Part shown: positions 1-9,834 of the stretch, piece after piece
Layout: every line of letters begins with the position of its first letter
Position numbering within the stretch: position 1 is the stretch's first letter
Assembly: GCA_034521465.1 (NCBI GenBank)
Contig: JAXHMN010000008.1
Location: 372,001 to 436,000 of the forward strand
Source: SURF-28 sp034521465
GTDB lineage: Bacteria > Bacteroidota > Ignavibacteria > Ignavibacteriales > Melioribacteraceae
Length of the DNA: 64,000 nt
Reading direction: 5' to 3'
The notes under the pieces: generated by a model
What the model saw: only the letters and a program-made list of their open reading frames with translations
What the model was told of the DNA's origin: nothing
The model's database searches: none
Translations under genes and position numbers: made by a program

Positions 1-779
1 TGTGAATTTGGTGACCAGAAAACAATACTATATTCCGCAAATTCCGCCAAGAAGTAAAAAAGAATACCTCCGATTATAACATAACGAAGCATTTTAAAGG
101 GCTGTTGTGTTAAGTCAAATTCTTTGTAATGAAGAAATGTATAAACAAGTAATAAAACTGCGCCGCCGGAGGTAATAGCTGAGACTAAAAACAAAATCGG
201 CAACAGCGGTGAACTCCAAAATGGTTTCGCATCAACAACACCGAAAAAAGCTCCGCTTTGACTCGGGAAAGCAATTGAAAAAACAAATGCCAAAGCCATT
301 AAGGGCAGCATCCAGCGGGATTTATCGTGTAAATCAGTCTGCTTTTCTTTTTTAAGTGAAAGCCAAAATAATACCGCCGCACAACCGATAAATAGTGAAT
401 ACATCCAGGCATTAAATGCCATCATCGATCCAAAATTAGGAGCATACATAACTCGTCCAAAACGGAACGGTTGTCCCAAGTCTAACCAGATTGAAAAGAG
501 TCCTGTAATAACAGCCGCTACGGAAACAACAATTATAACTCTGAAATTTTCTCTGAATCCGGTTAGATTGAAAACATAACCAAGCGTTCCGATTGCAAAA
601 ACACCACCTGCAATTCCAACAAAGTGAAAGTAGAGAGCTACCCATAATCCCCAGGGTACGTAACTTCCATAACCTGCCAGCTTTTCTCCGGTTGCAAATT
701 TCATAATTAAACCGGCTAATCCGATGATAAAAATAATCAGCCAGATCCGCGATAAATATTTATAAGTTTTTGTCAGCAT
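1..779 (-). CDS. NrfD/PsrC-type membrane subunit of a respiratory oxidoreductase (partial)
   Basis: Reading leftward from an ATG at 779, the frame is open to the window edge (about 259 residues), so the C-terminus is missing. The protein is strongly hydrophobic, with about seven membrane segments separated by short loops, and has the NrfD/PsrC pattern of quinone-interacting subunits (early YGSYVPWGLWVA and FHFVG segments). Such subunits pass electrons between the quinone pool and a four-cluster ferredoxin. Its neighbour, ending 7 bases upstream of this start, is exactly such a ferredoxin. The substrate cannot be told, because no molybdopterin subunit is in view. Family call is firm; pathway is open. 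Confidence 0.85.
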   Translation of the reverse strand, partial: MLTKTYKYLSRIWLIIFIIGLAGLIMKFATGEKLAGYGSYVPWGLWVALYFHFVGIAGGVFAIGTLGYVFNLTGFRENFRVIIVVSVAAVITGLFSIWLDLGQPFRFGRVMYAPNFGSMMAFNAWMYSLFIGCAAVLFWLSLKKEKQTDLHDKSRWMLPLMALAFVFSIAFPSQSGAFFGVVDAKPFWSSPLLPILFLVSAITSGGAVLLLVYTFLHYKEFDLTQQPFKMLRYVIIGGILFYFLAEFAEYSIVFWSPNS

Positions 780-786
780 ATTCACC

Positions 787-1695
787 TCACACCAAATAAA
801 TAACAGTTGGTTTGGTTCCTTTTTCTTCAAGGAGTTTTATTTGATTATTTTGCCGAGCCATTTCCGATACAATTGAGTCGGGATCATTTGCATCGCCAAA
901 ATAATTTGCTCTGCCGATACAGGTTGTAACACACATAGGCAGTTCCCCTTCATTCAACCTATGTAAACAAAAATGACATTTGCGTGCATTTCCCATCGGC
1001 GAGTTGTGTCCTTCGCGATTCCAGCTTTTCCCATATTCATTATTAGATAATTGTTCGTATGGTTGAAGTTCAGGAGTATCCTCCGTGTAATATTCACCAA
1101 AGTCACTGGTTCTTGCTCCATAAGGACAGGCAGAAAGGCAATACCGGCAGCCGATACATTTATCGTAATCTATTTGCGTAATTCCGTCCGGTCTTTTCCA
1201 AGTTGCATTAACGGGACAAACCGAAACACAAGATGGATTTTCACATTGCATACAAGGACGCGGGAAATATCGAAGCTGAGTATTCGGATATTCGCCAATC
1301 TCTTCTTCAACAACAGGACGATAAACAACTCCCGGAGGTAACTTGTTTTCTGCAATGCAGGCAACCGTGCAGGCGTGGCATCCGACACATTTTCTTGTAT
1401 CAATTACCATTTGCCATTTTCTTTCTTCCATAGGTTTTGCGAGCGCTTTCTTTAGCTCAGCCTGCATTCTTATTAAAATATCAGATTCTTCATTTACCGG
1501 GACTGATTTAAACTCCGGAATTTCTCTAATAGTAATTTTACCGGTCGGTGTTTCAGGAGGTGGACTTAATCTTGCTGCCGTAACCGCTGCAACCGAAACA
1601 GCAATACCGCCTCCTACAACTCCTGCTGTTCTTAAGAAATCCTTTCTGGAAATTTCTTTGCTTAACAATTTTTTTTCTTTTGTTTCTTCAGGCAT
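787..1695 (-). CDS. Four-cluster 4Fe-4S ferredoxin subunit, NrfC/PsrB/DmsB type, with Tat-like signal
   Basis: This 302-residue protein has four cysteine groups, near residues 103-113 (CVGCHACTVAC), 148-160, 180-190 (CIGCRYCLSAC) and 240-259, as in electron-transfer subunits of molybdopterin oxidoreductases. The N-terminus has SRKDFLRTAG followed by a glycine/alanine-rich hydrophobic stretch, a Tat-like signal with RK in place of RR. That suggests the complex faces the periplasm. It sits between a porin gene and the NrfD gene, all on the same strand and closely spaced, so one transcript is likely. The partner enzyme is probably encoded beyond the left edge. PsrB, TtrB, ArrB or ArxB-like roles cannot be separated from this sequence. 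Confidence 0.88.
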   Translation of the reverse strand: MPEETKEKKLLSKEISRKDFLRTAGVVGGGIAVSVAAVTAARLSPPPETPTGKITIREIPEFKSVPVNEESDILIRMQAELKKALAKPMEERKWQMVIDTRKCVGCHACTVACIAENKLPPGVVYRPVVEEEIGEYPNTQLRYFPRPCMQCENPSCVSVCPVNATWKRPDGITQIDYDKCIGCRYCLSACPYGARTSDFGEYYTEDTPELQPYEQLSNNEYGKSWNREGHNSPMGNARKCHFCLHRLNEGELPMCVTTCIGRANYFGDANDPDSIVSEMARQNNQIKLLEEKGTKPTVIYLV

Positions 1696-1744
1696 TATTC
1701 ATTCTCCATTATTGTTAGCTGCCTTTATTGGAGTATATTATTAA

Positions 1745-2836
1745 TTATAAAAAAGTGTAGAAGAATGTAATTCTCGGCGTAATAGAGGCATCAATACTTC
1801 TTCCGTTTGGAATTGATTCATAAGTTTCTATTACCACATTCGGACTAATTGTAACTTTCTCATCCGGTTTATAGTTTAAACTGAAGATGAACCAATTACG
1901 AGAATCACCATCAACATCAGTATTAGGATCGTAAAAATCATATCTTCCGACAGCGGCTAATTCTTTTGAGAAATTATAAGATGCAAATGCGGAGATACCC
2001 ATACCGGTTCTATCTTTTAAGCTGCCGTTACTTACCATTCCATTCTCTCTTGGATTCAAGAACCCTTCCACACCTAAAGTAAATAGATCTTTTTCTTTGT
2101 AACCCAAAAACAAAGCATAAGTCCAATCATTGTTGGATACGGTTGCTTTTGGATCAGCCGTGTTTGTCGGGTCTGCAATATTTGGTCTTGCTTTAAAATC
2201 TGCATAAACAGCGGCGGTGAGTTGTTTAATCGGTGTGTATTGAATATGCGCATAAAATCTTTTGTACTTATCAACTTCGGCTCTGTTGCCGCTGTTATTA
2301 CCAATCATAGCCCAATATTTGAAGACTCCATCGGAATCGAATTTACCTTTGAGCGAGATACCGAAATCACGCGACGAAGCAATTCCTCTTAAATCCATAA
2401 TAGTCTTTTCTAAAAATCTGTTTCCCCAGACTCCCTCTGAAACTCCCCAGGTAGGTGTAGGTTGAATACCGATAATAAAATCGCTGCCTTTGAATATGTT
2501 GCTCCATTTTAAGTAAGCATCTTTAACAAATACGCCGATCTTATTATTGCTTGTGTTAGCAGATTGATCGGCTTCAAGTCTAAACCTTGTAGAAAAAGAT
2601 TCGGAAATAGTATAGTCATAAGCAAAGTAAATTCTTCTGAATTGAAAGCCGTTAAAATCTTTCTCGCCACCGTTGGCAATGTTGGAAAGTGATGTAATCC
2701 CGCTATCCCTCGCGGCATTGTAAAAATAATCTCCGAACATATATCCGGAAAATCTGCTCTTGTTTATAATTTCTTGTGCGTTTATAACAGCTATGAAACT
2801 TACTAGGAGGGTAAAAAACCAAAAGATGCGTTTCAT
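1745..2836 (-). CDS. Outer-membrane porin-like beta-barrel protein
   Basis: The protein starts best at 2836 (MKRIFWFFTLLVSFIAVINAQ is a clear Sec signal; a GAGGAA element lies upstream). A start at 2869 would add 11 polar residues before the signal. The mature part, about 340 residues, is rich in alternating polar/aromatic strands and ends in an aromatic-rich strand (ITPRITFFYTFL), typical of a barrel with a terminal Phe. Sequence such as GYMFGDYFYNAARD and RFRLEADQSAN resembles phosphate-selective or OprO/P-like porins of Bacteroidota. It is first in the apparent porin-ferredoxin-NrfD run and may admit the anionic electron acceptor used by that complex (inference). Confidence 0.7.
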   Translation of the reverse strand: MKRIFWFFTLLVSFIAVINAQEIINKSRFSGYMFGDYFYNAARDSGITSLSNIANGGEKDFNGFQFRRIYFAYDYTISESFSTRFRLEADQSANTSNNKIGVFVKDAYLKWSNIFKGSDFIIGIQPTPTWGVSEGVWGNRFLEKTIMDLRGIASSRDFGISLKGKFDSDGVFKYWAMIGNNSGNRAEVDKYKRFYAHIQYTPIKQLTAAVYADFKARPNIADPTNTADPKATVSNNDWTYALFLGYKEKDLFTLGVEGFLNPRENGMVSNGSLKDRTGMGISAFASYNFSKELAAVGRYDFYDPNTDVDGDSRNWFIFSLNYKPDEKVTISPNVVIETYESIPNGRSIDASITPRITFFYTFL

Positions 2837-3232
2837 GATCTGTGGTTCCTCAAATTCGTTTTTAAACAATTATTGAATTGAAAGAGACTCTTTTATTGCT
2901 GAAACTAAAATTCTTCTTAAAATTCTTTTGATACAATATGTGTAGTGTTCTACACCAAATAAAATCTGGTACACTGCGTGAATATAAGTCTAGTTCGCTC
3001 ACATACTAATTTCTTTTATAATCCCGCAACTCTCTATTAAAAATGAACTATATCTTTACAAAATTACAATGATATATAAAAGAAATCAAGACAATATTAT
3101 CTTGATTTTCGCATCACGAAAAAATTATAGTTTAACCACAAAAACCGACTATTATTAACAATTAGTTAATATTATAATAATACTGAGTTAACAGACAGAG
3201 GTTATATTAGCTTCAAAAAAAGTAGGAAAAAT
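2837..3232. promoter_or_regulatory. Divergent intergenic region with a palindrome at 2940-2955
   Basis: This 396-base AT-rich gap separates the leftward porin operon from a rightward small gene. No coding signal was seen. The one feature that stands out is a perfect 6-base inverted repeat, GTGTAG-tgtt-CTACAC, at 2940-2955, about 100 bases upstream of the porin start. Its size and position fit an operator for a dimeric regulator of the respiratory operon, but no regulator gene is adjacent, so this is only a candidate. Confidence 0.35.
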
Positions 3233-3574
3233 ATGAAGTTGATAAATTTATTGGTCATTTGTTTTATTTTGACATTATCACCGAATGCAAATCTATTAGA
3301 TACCAACCAAACAAACTATTCGATCATTGAAATAAATACTCCCGCTGAAAAAATTTATGATGATGGAAATTATAGAAAGGTTTATTCGTCTTTTACAATC
3401 TATGATTCAAACGACAAAATAATATTGAGCAGCGGAAAATATTATGATAATCCGGCACAAGTAAAATTACCAAAAGGAGTCTATAAAATAGAATTTCAAA
3501 ATAGTGAAGTGACCATATTGATTAAGAAAATTGAAATCGAGTCGGCCCCGTATATATCACTGATTTTAAAGTGA
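3233..3574 (+). CDS. Small secreted protein of unknown function
   Basis: A 113-residue protein with an N-terminal hydrophobic signal (MKLINLLVICFILTLSP). The remainder is rich in beta-forming residues and contains no cysteine or known motif I recognise. It stands alone on the plus strand between two minus-strand operons. A weak purine stretch (GTAGGAAAAAT) precedes the ATG. Function unknown; the length, signal peptide and isolated setting make it a plausible real gene. Confidence 0.55.
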   Translation: MKLINLLVICFILTLSPNANLLDTNQTNYSIIEINTPAEKIYDDGNYRKVYSSFTIYDSNDKIILSSGKYYDNPAQVKLPKGVYKIEFQNSEVTILIKKIEIESAPYISLILK

Positions 3575-3673
3575 AATAAGAATTCGCAATACATAATTAT
3601 AAGAGAACAGACTTATGTAAAATAAGTTCTCGGAAACAAGATCCCTAAATGAGATGATGATAATAAATAAACT

Positions 3674-4228
3674 CTATTCATCCCAGAAATACATTTTCGC
3701 TTCAAGTGAGTCGGGAAACTTATTTTGAATCTCCTTCATCGTTTGCCTGAATGTTTTATTGTCTTTTGACTTAATGTATTCGGCAATTCCCTTTTGAACC
3801 AACACTTTTGGAAGTAGGGCACTTTTTTCGAAACCCGAGAGATCTTTTTCAATTACTTTTATGACGTCGTCATACTTCCCTTTTGGAATCATAGATTCAG
3901 CAAAACCAATTCGAATCATAAGTCTGAACTCATCCGGCGGCAAATAACCGTTAAAGTTGTAATAAGATTTTCCGTTATGATCTAAGAAATAAAATGAAGG
4001 CGTCCAATAACCGGAAAGTTCTCTTCGAATCTCTCTGTTTTTTTTCAGATCAAGTTTTAGAAGCACAAACCACTCTTGCATTTCTTCTTCAACTTTGGGG
4101 TCCGGATAAGTTTCTTCGTACAATTTTTTACATCCGCCGCATCCGTCCATTTCAAATTGAAGCAGAATCGGTTTACGTGTTTTTTGTGATTCTTCTTTTG
4201 CTTGTTCAAAGTCTGTTAACCAATTCAT
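3674..4228 (-). CDS. Thioredoxin-fold protein with a CGGC motif
   Basis: A 184-residue protein without a signal peptide. Residues 18-40 carry RKPILLQFEMDGCGGCKK, placing an active-site-like C30-G-G-C33 at the end of the first strand of a thioredoxin fold. The segment WTPSFYFLDHNGKSYYNFNGYL matches the later strand and loop with a Pro. The C-terminal 60 residues are helical, as in DUF255/thioredoxin-like proteins with TPR-like tails. It lies 3 bases after the DGC-domain gene and is the last gene in a permease-linked run. It likely acts in cytoplasmic thiol or metalloid handling (inference). Confidence 0.75.
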   Translation of the reverse strand: MNWLTDFEQAKEESQKTRKPILLQFEMDGCGGCKKLYEETYPDPKVEEEMQEWFVLLKLDLKKNREIRRELSGYWTPSFYFLDHNGKSYYNFNGYLPPDEFRLMIRIGFAESMIPKGKYDDVIKVIEKDLSGFEKSALLPKVLVQKGIAEYIKSKDNKTFRQTMKEIQNKFPDSLEAKMYFWDE

Positions 4229-4231
4229 AGT

Positions 4232-4591
4232 TTATTCCTCATTTATTTTATCGACAATCTCGTTTACTTTATCTTCTGTGACAGGTGTACTGCCTTTCTT
4301 TATTCCGTAATCCGTAATGTTGATATGTTTATAATTATTGAGTTCTAATTTCTCAATTATTTTTTCAGCACAGTTAATCGGGCAGCCATCGATAATAATC
4401 ACTTCTTCATATTGACTAATATTCCTTTTTGTTTGTTCAACAAATTTCTCATCTACGGCAAACCTTGCAAGGCAAAGCATTTTTGCTTCACCTTCTTTCA
4501 TAAGTTTTCTTGCAACTTTGTCGGTATATGCTCCTGCGTTTGATGCGCCCGAGCAGGCTAATACAATTTTATTAAATATTTTCTTAGTCAT
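4232..4591 (-). CDS. DGC-domain putative zinc-binding protein
   Basis: A 119-residue protein with conserved cysteines at 13 (ACSGASNAG), 40 and in the motif DGCPINC at residues 68-74, from which the DGC family takes its name. The family is known only as putative zinc-binding and is often found beside ArsP-like permeases and small thioredoxins. Here too it is next to a thioredoxin-like gene and downstream of two half-permeases. The run permease-permease-cupin-DGC-thioredoxin looks like one transcript. A role in binding a metalloid or thiol ligand is inference. Confidence 0.78.
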   Translation of the reverse strand: MTKKIFNKIVLACSGASNAGAYTDKVARKLMKEGEAKMLCLARFAVDEKFVEQTKRNISQYEEVIIIDGCPINCAEKIIEKLELNNYKHINITDYGIKKGSTPVTEDKVNEIVDKINEE

Positions 4592-4668
4592 TTAGTACCA
4601 CTATTGGTTGTGTTCATTCATTTACTTAAATAATTTTTTGAAAAATCGGAATAAGCGAATTCCTTCGT

Positions 4669-4974
4669 CTAACCGGTTTCAATCTGAACGCCCATTACTT
4701 TAACACCGGCGTTTGTTTTCATTGATAAAACAGCCGGTTCGGTTATAAGGCATTTGTCTTTTCTCAAGTTGATGGGATTCGCCATTCACAAACACTGTCA
4801 CCGCTCCGCTTATTACATAGAATATAACATAAGATTCCATTTCACAATCCGGCATCTCTCCGCCAGCATCTAATTCGATAATTCTTGTTTTAAATTCCAG
4901 CTTCTCGAAAAAACGTTTTGATCGCGCTGTTCATAATGTTTGGCTTTCATACTATTAAGATCAAACACCTGCAT
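4669..4974 (-). pseudogene. Cupin-domain protein, frame broken twice
   Basis: No single frame is open, but joining three frames from an ATG at 4974 gives a coherent small cupin: MQVFDLNSMKAKHYEQRDQN, then FKTRIIELDAGGEMPDCEME, SYVIFYVISGAVTVFVNGE, and finally TEPAVLSMKTNAGVKVMGV. The G-X-hydrophobic pattern and strand order fit a single-domain cupin of about 100 residues. Breaks lie near 4912 and near 4750. Its start is 8 bases downstream of the upstream permease stop, so it belongs to the same operon. It may be an intact gene read with errors rather than a true pseudogene. Confidence 0.6.
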
Positions 4975-4981
4975 AATTAGC

Positions 4982-5512
4982 TCACCTCCTGCTGAACAAA
5001 TTTGTATTGTTCGTAAACATTTTCTCAATTATTATCCCCATAATTATCGCTGCAATTATAGTAAGAATCATTCTTACCAGCATAAAATCAACTCCCAAGA
5101 ACTGCATTTCCACCATTTCTTGTGGAAGTTTAATACAAGCCCACGCCGTAAGGAAAACAACGATATTAGTCAAACCGGCACCTTTCTCTCTTAATGCAGC
5201 CGCTAAGGGAAAAGCAACGTATAGCGGTCCTGTTGGAGTGGCGCCAAAAAGCAGAGCCAATAAAATCCCCTTCACCCCCGAAGTTTTTCCTAAATATTTA
5301 ACTACGGTTTCTTTAGATATCCACACGGTAAAAAGTCCCATCATAACAAGAACAGCCGGCAGTATCATCAACATTTCTTTGCCCAAAGACCAAGAGGATC
5401 GAACCATAGCGGAACTGTAATGCGGAAAAAACAAACCGATTAGAATCGCTGCCAGAATTAAACCGGCTAAAATGAACCATTCGATTAGCGATTTACTCTT
5501 TTTTGCGGTCAT
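4982..5512 (-). CDS. Half-size permease, second of a pair (ArsP_1/DUF318-like)
   Basis: A 176-residue membrane protein with about five hydrophobic segments. The loop GATPTGPLYVAFPLAAALREKG resembles the conserved GP-containing loop of the PF03773 permease family, which normally has two such halves in one chain of 300-430 residues. Its ATG overlaps the stop of the preceding half-permease (ATGA-type overlap at 5509-5512), so the two are likely co-translated and form one transporter. The substrate is unknown; relatives include the organoarsenical exporter ArsP. Confidence 0.7.
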   Translation of the reverse strand: MTAKKSKSLIEWFILAGLILAAILIGLFFPHYSSAMVRSSWSLGKEMLMILPAVLVMMGLFTVWISKETVVKYLGKTSGVKGILLALLFGATPTGPLYVAFPLAAALREKGAGLTNIVVFLTAWACIKLPQEMVEMQFLGVDFMLVRMILTIIAAIIMGIIIEKMFTNNTNLFSRR

Positions 5513-5991
5513 AAAATTACTCCGATAAGCCAGCCGATTAAAATAGCAGCCAAAAAACTTAGCCCGTTGCGCATAATAGCAAATTTTTTACCTAACTCTT
5601 TAACTTCCAGCGGAAAAGTTACAACCCCTATCATTGTAAGAGTTGCGATGAAAGTTGCAATTATAGTTATGGATGAGCCGCTTTTTAACAATGTCCATGC
5701 TAAAGGAAACGCAACAAGAGAAGGTATATGCAAAACCGCTCCCAACACGCCGGTCAGCAGTATCCCCAAAGCACCCGATTTTTCACCGAGCCATTGAGTA
5801 ATAGTTTCGGGCTGTAGAACACCGAGAATAATTCCGACTAACACAACTATCATCAATATAGAAGGAAGTATTTTTACAAACGACCGAACCGCTACTTTCA
5901 ACGCCTCTATTGATTTTGAACGATCCTTTAGAAAAGCAATCAAAAGCAAAATAAGAGCTATCCCGTTTATGATTATCGCTGTGATTGACAA
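5509..5991 (-). CDS. Half-size permease, first of a pair (ArsP_1/DUF318-like)
   Basis: A 160-residue membrane protein with four or five hydrophobic segments. It has the matching half-family loop LGAVLHIPSLVAFPLAWTLLKSG, related in layout to the loop in the downstream half. Together the halves (336 residues) equal one normal permease. The pair starts the run of genes to 3674. The upstream 106 bases to the next gene hold no evident site. The interpretation as two subunits of one exporter rests on the overlap and the complementary size. Confidence 0.7.
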   Translation of the reverse strand: MSITAIIINGIALILLLIAFLKDRSKSIEALKVAVRSFVKILPSILMIVVLVGIILGVLQPETITQWLGEKSGALGILLTGVLGAVLHIPSLVAFPLAWTLLKSGSSITIIATFIATLTMIGVVTFPLEVKELGKKFAIMRNGLSFLAAILIGWLIGVIL

Positions 5992-6097
5992 AATCTACTT
6001 CCGTTTTATTTATAAAAAAATTTTCTAATTCCTAAATTAATTTTAATTAAACACACGGTTACTAAAAGACTTGAATATTTTTTTTGCTCTTGACCTG

Positions 6098-6772
6098 TCA
6101 ATAGCTTTTGATTTCAGATACGTTAAGATTTTCAACCGTCATCTCAAGTTTTGAAACTGGAATTCCAAGTATCGCTTCATTAGGTTTTGCGTCGGTTGCA
6201 TCGCGGCAGCCGTAACAACCGAAGCTCATATTTATCTTTTGCGATTTAAAGGGCAGAACGGTTGAATCGACGCAAACAGCTTGAAGTACGCTTGTACTCA
6301 TATCTAATCTTCCCCCTTCATCATTAAGATAAGCAAGAGAAATCCACATAAGTTTTTCAACTTCATCCTCTATTAAAACAACATCCGGGGTTTCATCCCA
6401 ATTTGATAATGGTTTGACTGCAACAGCTTCATATTCACCCTGCTCTAAACGGGGCATATCATCCATAACTTTTATAGCAGCTTCTTTGTCCTTAAAAATT
6501 CCGTAACCCTGCAGCATTGTACCGTCTTGAAGTTTTTCCGGCAAGGTTTTAAATCCTAATGCGGCGGCGGCTGCCGGACAAGTTATTCCATCTTTTGTTA
6601 AAAGTAATTCTTCGCCGCGTCTCGCTCTCATTATTAATTGGCAGAATCGGTGATCCTCCGCTAACTTTATTCCATTAGCCGGAGCACTTTTCAAAAATTT
6701 GATTCCTACCGGTTCACTTTCCAGTCCAACTGAATTTTTAATAATATCTGATAATTCTTTATAGCTTTTCAT
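6098..6772 (-). CDS. DUF169 family protein
   Basis: A 224-residue soluble protein that fits DUF169: the opening EPVGIKFLKSAP segment, CQLIMRARRGEELLLTKDGITC with the conserved cysteines, CPAAAAALG, and a late SFGCYGCRDATDA with paired cysteines. No biochemical role is established for the family, though its cysteine set suggests a cofactor or metal. Its ATG (6772) lies inside the last codons of the RND pump gene, whose stop is at 6759-6761, so it is translated from the efflux operon. No link to efflux is known. Confidence 0.82.
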   Translation of the reverse strand: MKSYKELSDIIKNSVGLESEPVGIKFLKSAPANGIKLAEDHRFCQLIMRARRGEELLLTKDGITCPAAAAALGFKTLPEKLQDGTMLQGYGIFKDKEAAIKVMDDMPRLEQGEYEAVAVKPLSNWDETPDVVLIEDEVEKLMWISLAYLNDEGGRLDMSTSVLQAVCVDSTVLPFKSQKINMSFGCYGCRDATDAKPNEAILGIPVSKLEMTVENLNVSEIKSY

Positions 6773-9700
6773 TTTTCTTTCCTTCTAAAATTATATATAG
6801 ATTAGGAAGCAGCAACAGCGTAACAAATAAAGAGAAGAACAATCCTCCTATTACGGCAATAGCCATCGGCTGAAGCATATCTCCGCCTTCACCCCAGTTG
6901 AGTGCCAGAGGCAGCAATCCTAAAATTGCTGCTGATTCGAGCCATCAAAATCGGGCGGACTCGTAAGGGAGAGGCTTCCAGGATTGCTTCTTTTACGGAT
7001 AAACCTCCTTTAACAAAATCGTTTATAACAGAAATCAGCACCACGCCCTGGATAGAAATAACACCGGACATAATTATTATACCGATAAGAACAGTTGCGC
7101 CCATCGGAATGTCCGCAAGATAAAGCGCTAACGATGAGCCGATTAAAGCAAACGGGACTCCAAGCAGAATCATTAACGGCTGTTTGAACGAGTTAAATTG
7201 TATTGCAAGAATTACATAAGCAAAGAATAATGCGAACAAAATGATACGCAGCATTACATTCTGACTTTCCTCAAGAAGGTAAACCTGTCCGCCGAATTCA
7301 AAAGAGTAACCTTCGGGTAAATTTATTCCGGCAAGTTTGCTTTGAAGTAATTGTGCTGTACTTCCGACATCGGCGCCTTTAACTACATCGCTTGAAACAA
7401 CTATTTGCTTAATCTGGTCTTCTCTTATTATTTCAACCGGTCCGAGCCGTTCATTTACTTTAGCAACTGTGCGGAGCGGAACTTTATTATTTTCGGAAAT
7501 ATCTATCTGTAAATTTTCGATATCCTGTTTTGAAGTTATTTTTTCTTTCGGCGCAAGCACACGAATATCATAATACTCACCCGCTTCGCGTAATTGAGTC
7601 GCAACGCTGCCGTCAACATAAGTTCTCACTGTAGCGGCAAATTTATCGGTCGGCATTTCAAGAGCAGCAAGACGAACTTTATCAACTTCAATCTGGTATT
7701 CCGGTTTATTTATTTGTGTGCCGATTCTGACATTCGTTAATTCATCAACTCCGTTCATTTGCTGAACAACTTGCCGAGCAATTTCCTGAATTCTTTCAAG
7801 TTCAATTCCGCGTACTTTTATTTCAACATCGGATTCGCCGGTTCGTCTTATCCCTTTCATTTTAGACTGCTGCACAACTATCTTAGCGCCGGGAATTGTT
7901 CGCTTCATTACCAAAGGGCGAAGCTTTTCAATAAATTCTTCTGTTGATATATCACGTTTACTTTTCTCAACAAGTTCAATATCAATTTGTCCTTCATTAG
8001 CAATTTCGTAAGTGACTAAGCCCCAGACTTTTCCGCCCGACAGTGTAAAATACTTATCAACATATTCTTGTTCCCGTACAACCGATTCAATATCCTCCAA
8101 AAAATTATCTGTTTTTTCAACCGATGTACCGGGCGGTAAAAAAACTTTTACCATTATTCTGCCGTCATCTACTTTCGGCAGAAATTCGGAACCGATTTGT
8201 TGAAAGATGAAATAACTTCCGGCGAGCAGAATGACGAACAGACGCAAGCACTCCCCATCTGAAGCGGCAACAATTTGTTAAGAAGTTTTTGGTAAATTGA
8301 ATTCAAAAAATCAACAAGTCTATCGAAAGCAGATTTCTTTTCGGATTTTTGTTCCTCTCATCACAACAAGATAATGCGAAAGCATCGGAGTAACGGTGAG
8401 CGCTACAAGTAAGGAAACAACAACAATTCCGGCAATTGTTAAAATCAATTCTTGGAAAAGGAGTGAAGTCAAGCCCGGTATCATCAAGAAAGGCATAAAT
8501 AACGCAAGGAAAGTAAGTGTTGAAGCAAGTATCGCAAAAGCCACATCCATTGTTCCGGTGTAAGCGGTTTCTTCGTCGGCTTTACCTTTCACTTTGTGAA
8601 TACGCGTAATATTTTCAATAACAACAATTGAATTATCGAGCACAACTCCCATCGCGACAACCAATCCGCCGAGAGAAAAAATATTAATGGAAAAACCGAG
8701 AAGCTGCATCAAGAAAAAGTTAAATAGAATTGTAACAGGCAGAGCAATCAGCATTACGAGCACTTGTCTGAATTGTCCGAGGAAAAGATAGATAACTATA
8801 ATTACAAGAATAATTGCAGCAATGGCAGCTTCGCGTACTCCTGAAATAGCGCCTTTAATATAATCGGATTGGTTTTCTACAGTATTGAACTTTATGTCGG
8901 GCGGAGCGGTATTTTTCAATTTTGCAATAAGTTCATTAACGGCATCCGAGACTTCAACGGTGTTTGCATCGGCTTGTTTTAATATGTTTAATTTTATTGC
9001 CGGCTCCCCGTTAAACCTTGTTACAACTCGCTGTTCTTCGTGGGTGTCAATTACTTTTGCAAGGTCTTCAACTTTTATTACGCCTTTATTGGAATTTTTT
9101 ATTATCGTGTTTTCAATATCATCTATTGTGTGGTACTCGGCGATGGTTCTTAAAGAATACTCGCGGTTTACCTGCGTAACTCTTCCCGCTAAACGTTCTA
9201 TGTTTTCATCTTTTATACGTTTGATTATTTGTTCGAGAGTTAAGTTGTATGCCGAAAGTCTCTCTTTATCAATTTGTATCTGAATTTCTCTTTTAAGTCC
9301 GCCGACTATTTCGGTTCCAGCCACACCCTTAATTGAAAGAAACTGGTCCTGTAAAATATTTTCAATCCATAATCTTAAATCAACGAGATCGCGGCTGTCC
9401 GATTCAACAATCAATTGTACAACCGGAAGCTGGGACGGATCGGCTTTAAACATTACGGGCGGGTCGGCATCGGGCGGTAGCTGCCTGGTTGCTAACCCCA
9501 TTTTTGCTACAACATCCTGGTAAGCTACGTCAACATCGGTTCCGTATTCAAAATTTACAAGTAACTGATACATTCCTTCTATGGTTGATGATTCCAGATA
9601 ATCGAGATCATCAACAGTGCTCATTACTCGTTCAACCGGATCGGCGATGTTATCGTTAATTTCTTCGGGAGTTGCTCCTTGCCAGTAAACATAAACTTTT

Positions 9701-9834
9701 ACCATCGGGTAAGTAATTTCGGGCAGAAAGTCGGTCGGTAAATTTGAATATCCGAAAAAGCCCATAACAATTGCCGAAATTGTAAGAACAATTGTTGCAA
9801 CCGGTTTTTTTATTGCTGTTCGTGTTAACTTCAT
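6759..9834 (-). CDS. RND-family efflux pump, inner-membrane subunit (frame broken)
   Basis: Three pieces together make about 1025 residues, the normal RND length. The first (9834-8320) opens with an N-terminal membrane anchor and KPVATIVLTISAIVMG, followed by periplasmic porter sequence and the transmembrane block GGLVVAMGVVLDNSIVVIEN (TM4-like region). The second (8247 leftward) holds the second porter half and TM block. The last piece, after a break near 6935, gives LGLLPLALNWGEGGDMLQPM and the final helix, ending NEKL. Breaks lie at about 8330, 8250 and 6935. The conserved charged TM4 residue pattern suggests proton drive; substrate is unknown. It pairs with the adaptor and TolC genes upstream. 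Confidence 0.88.
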
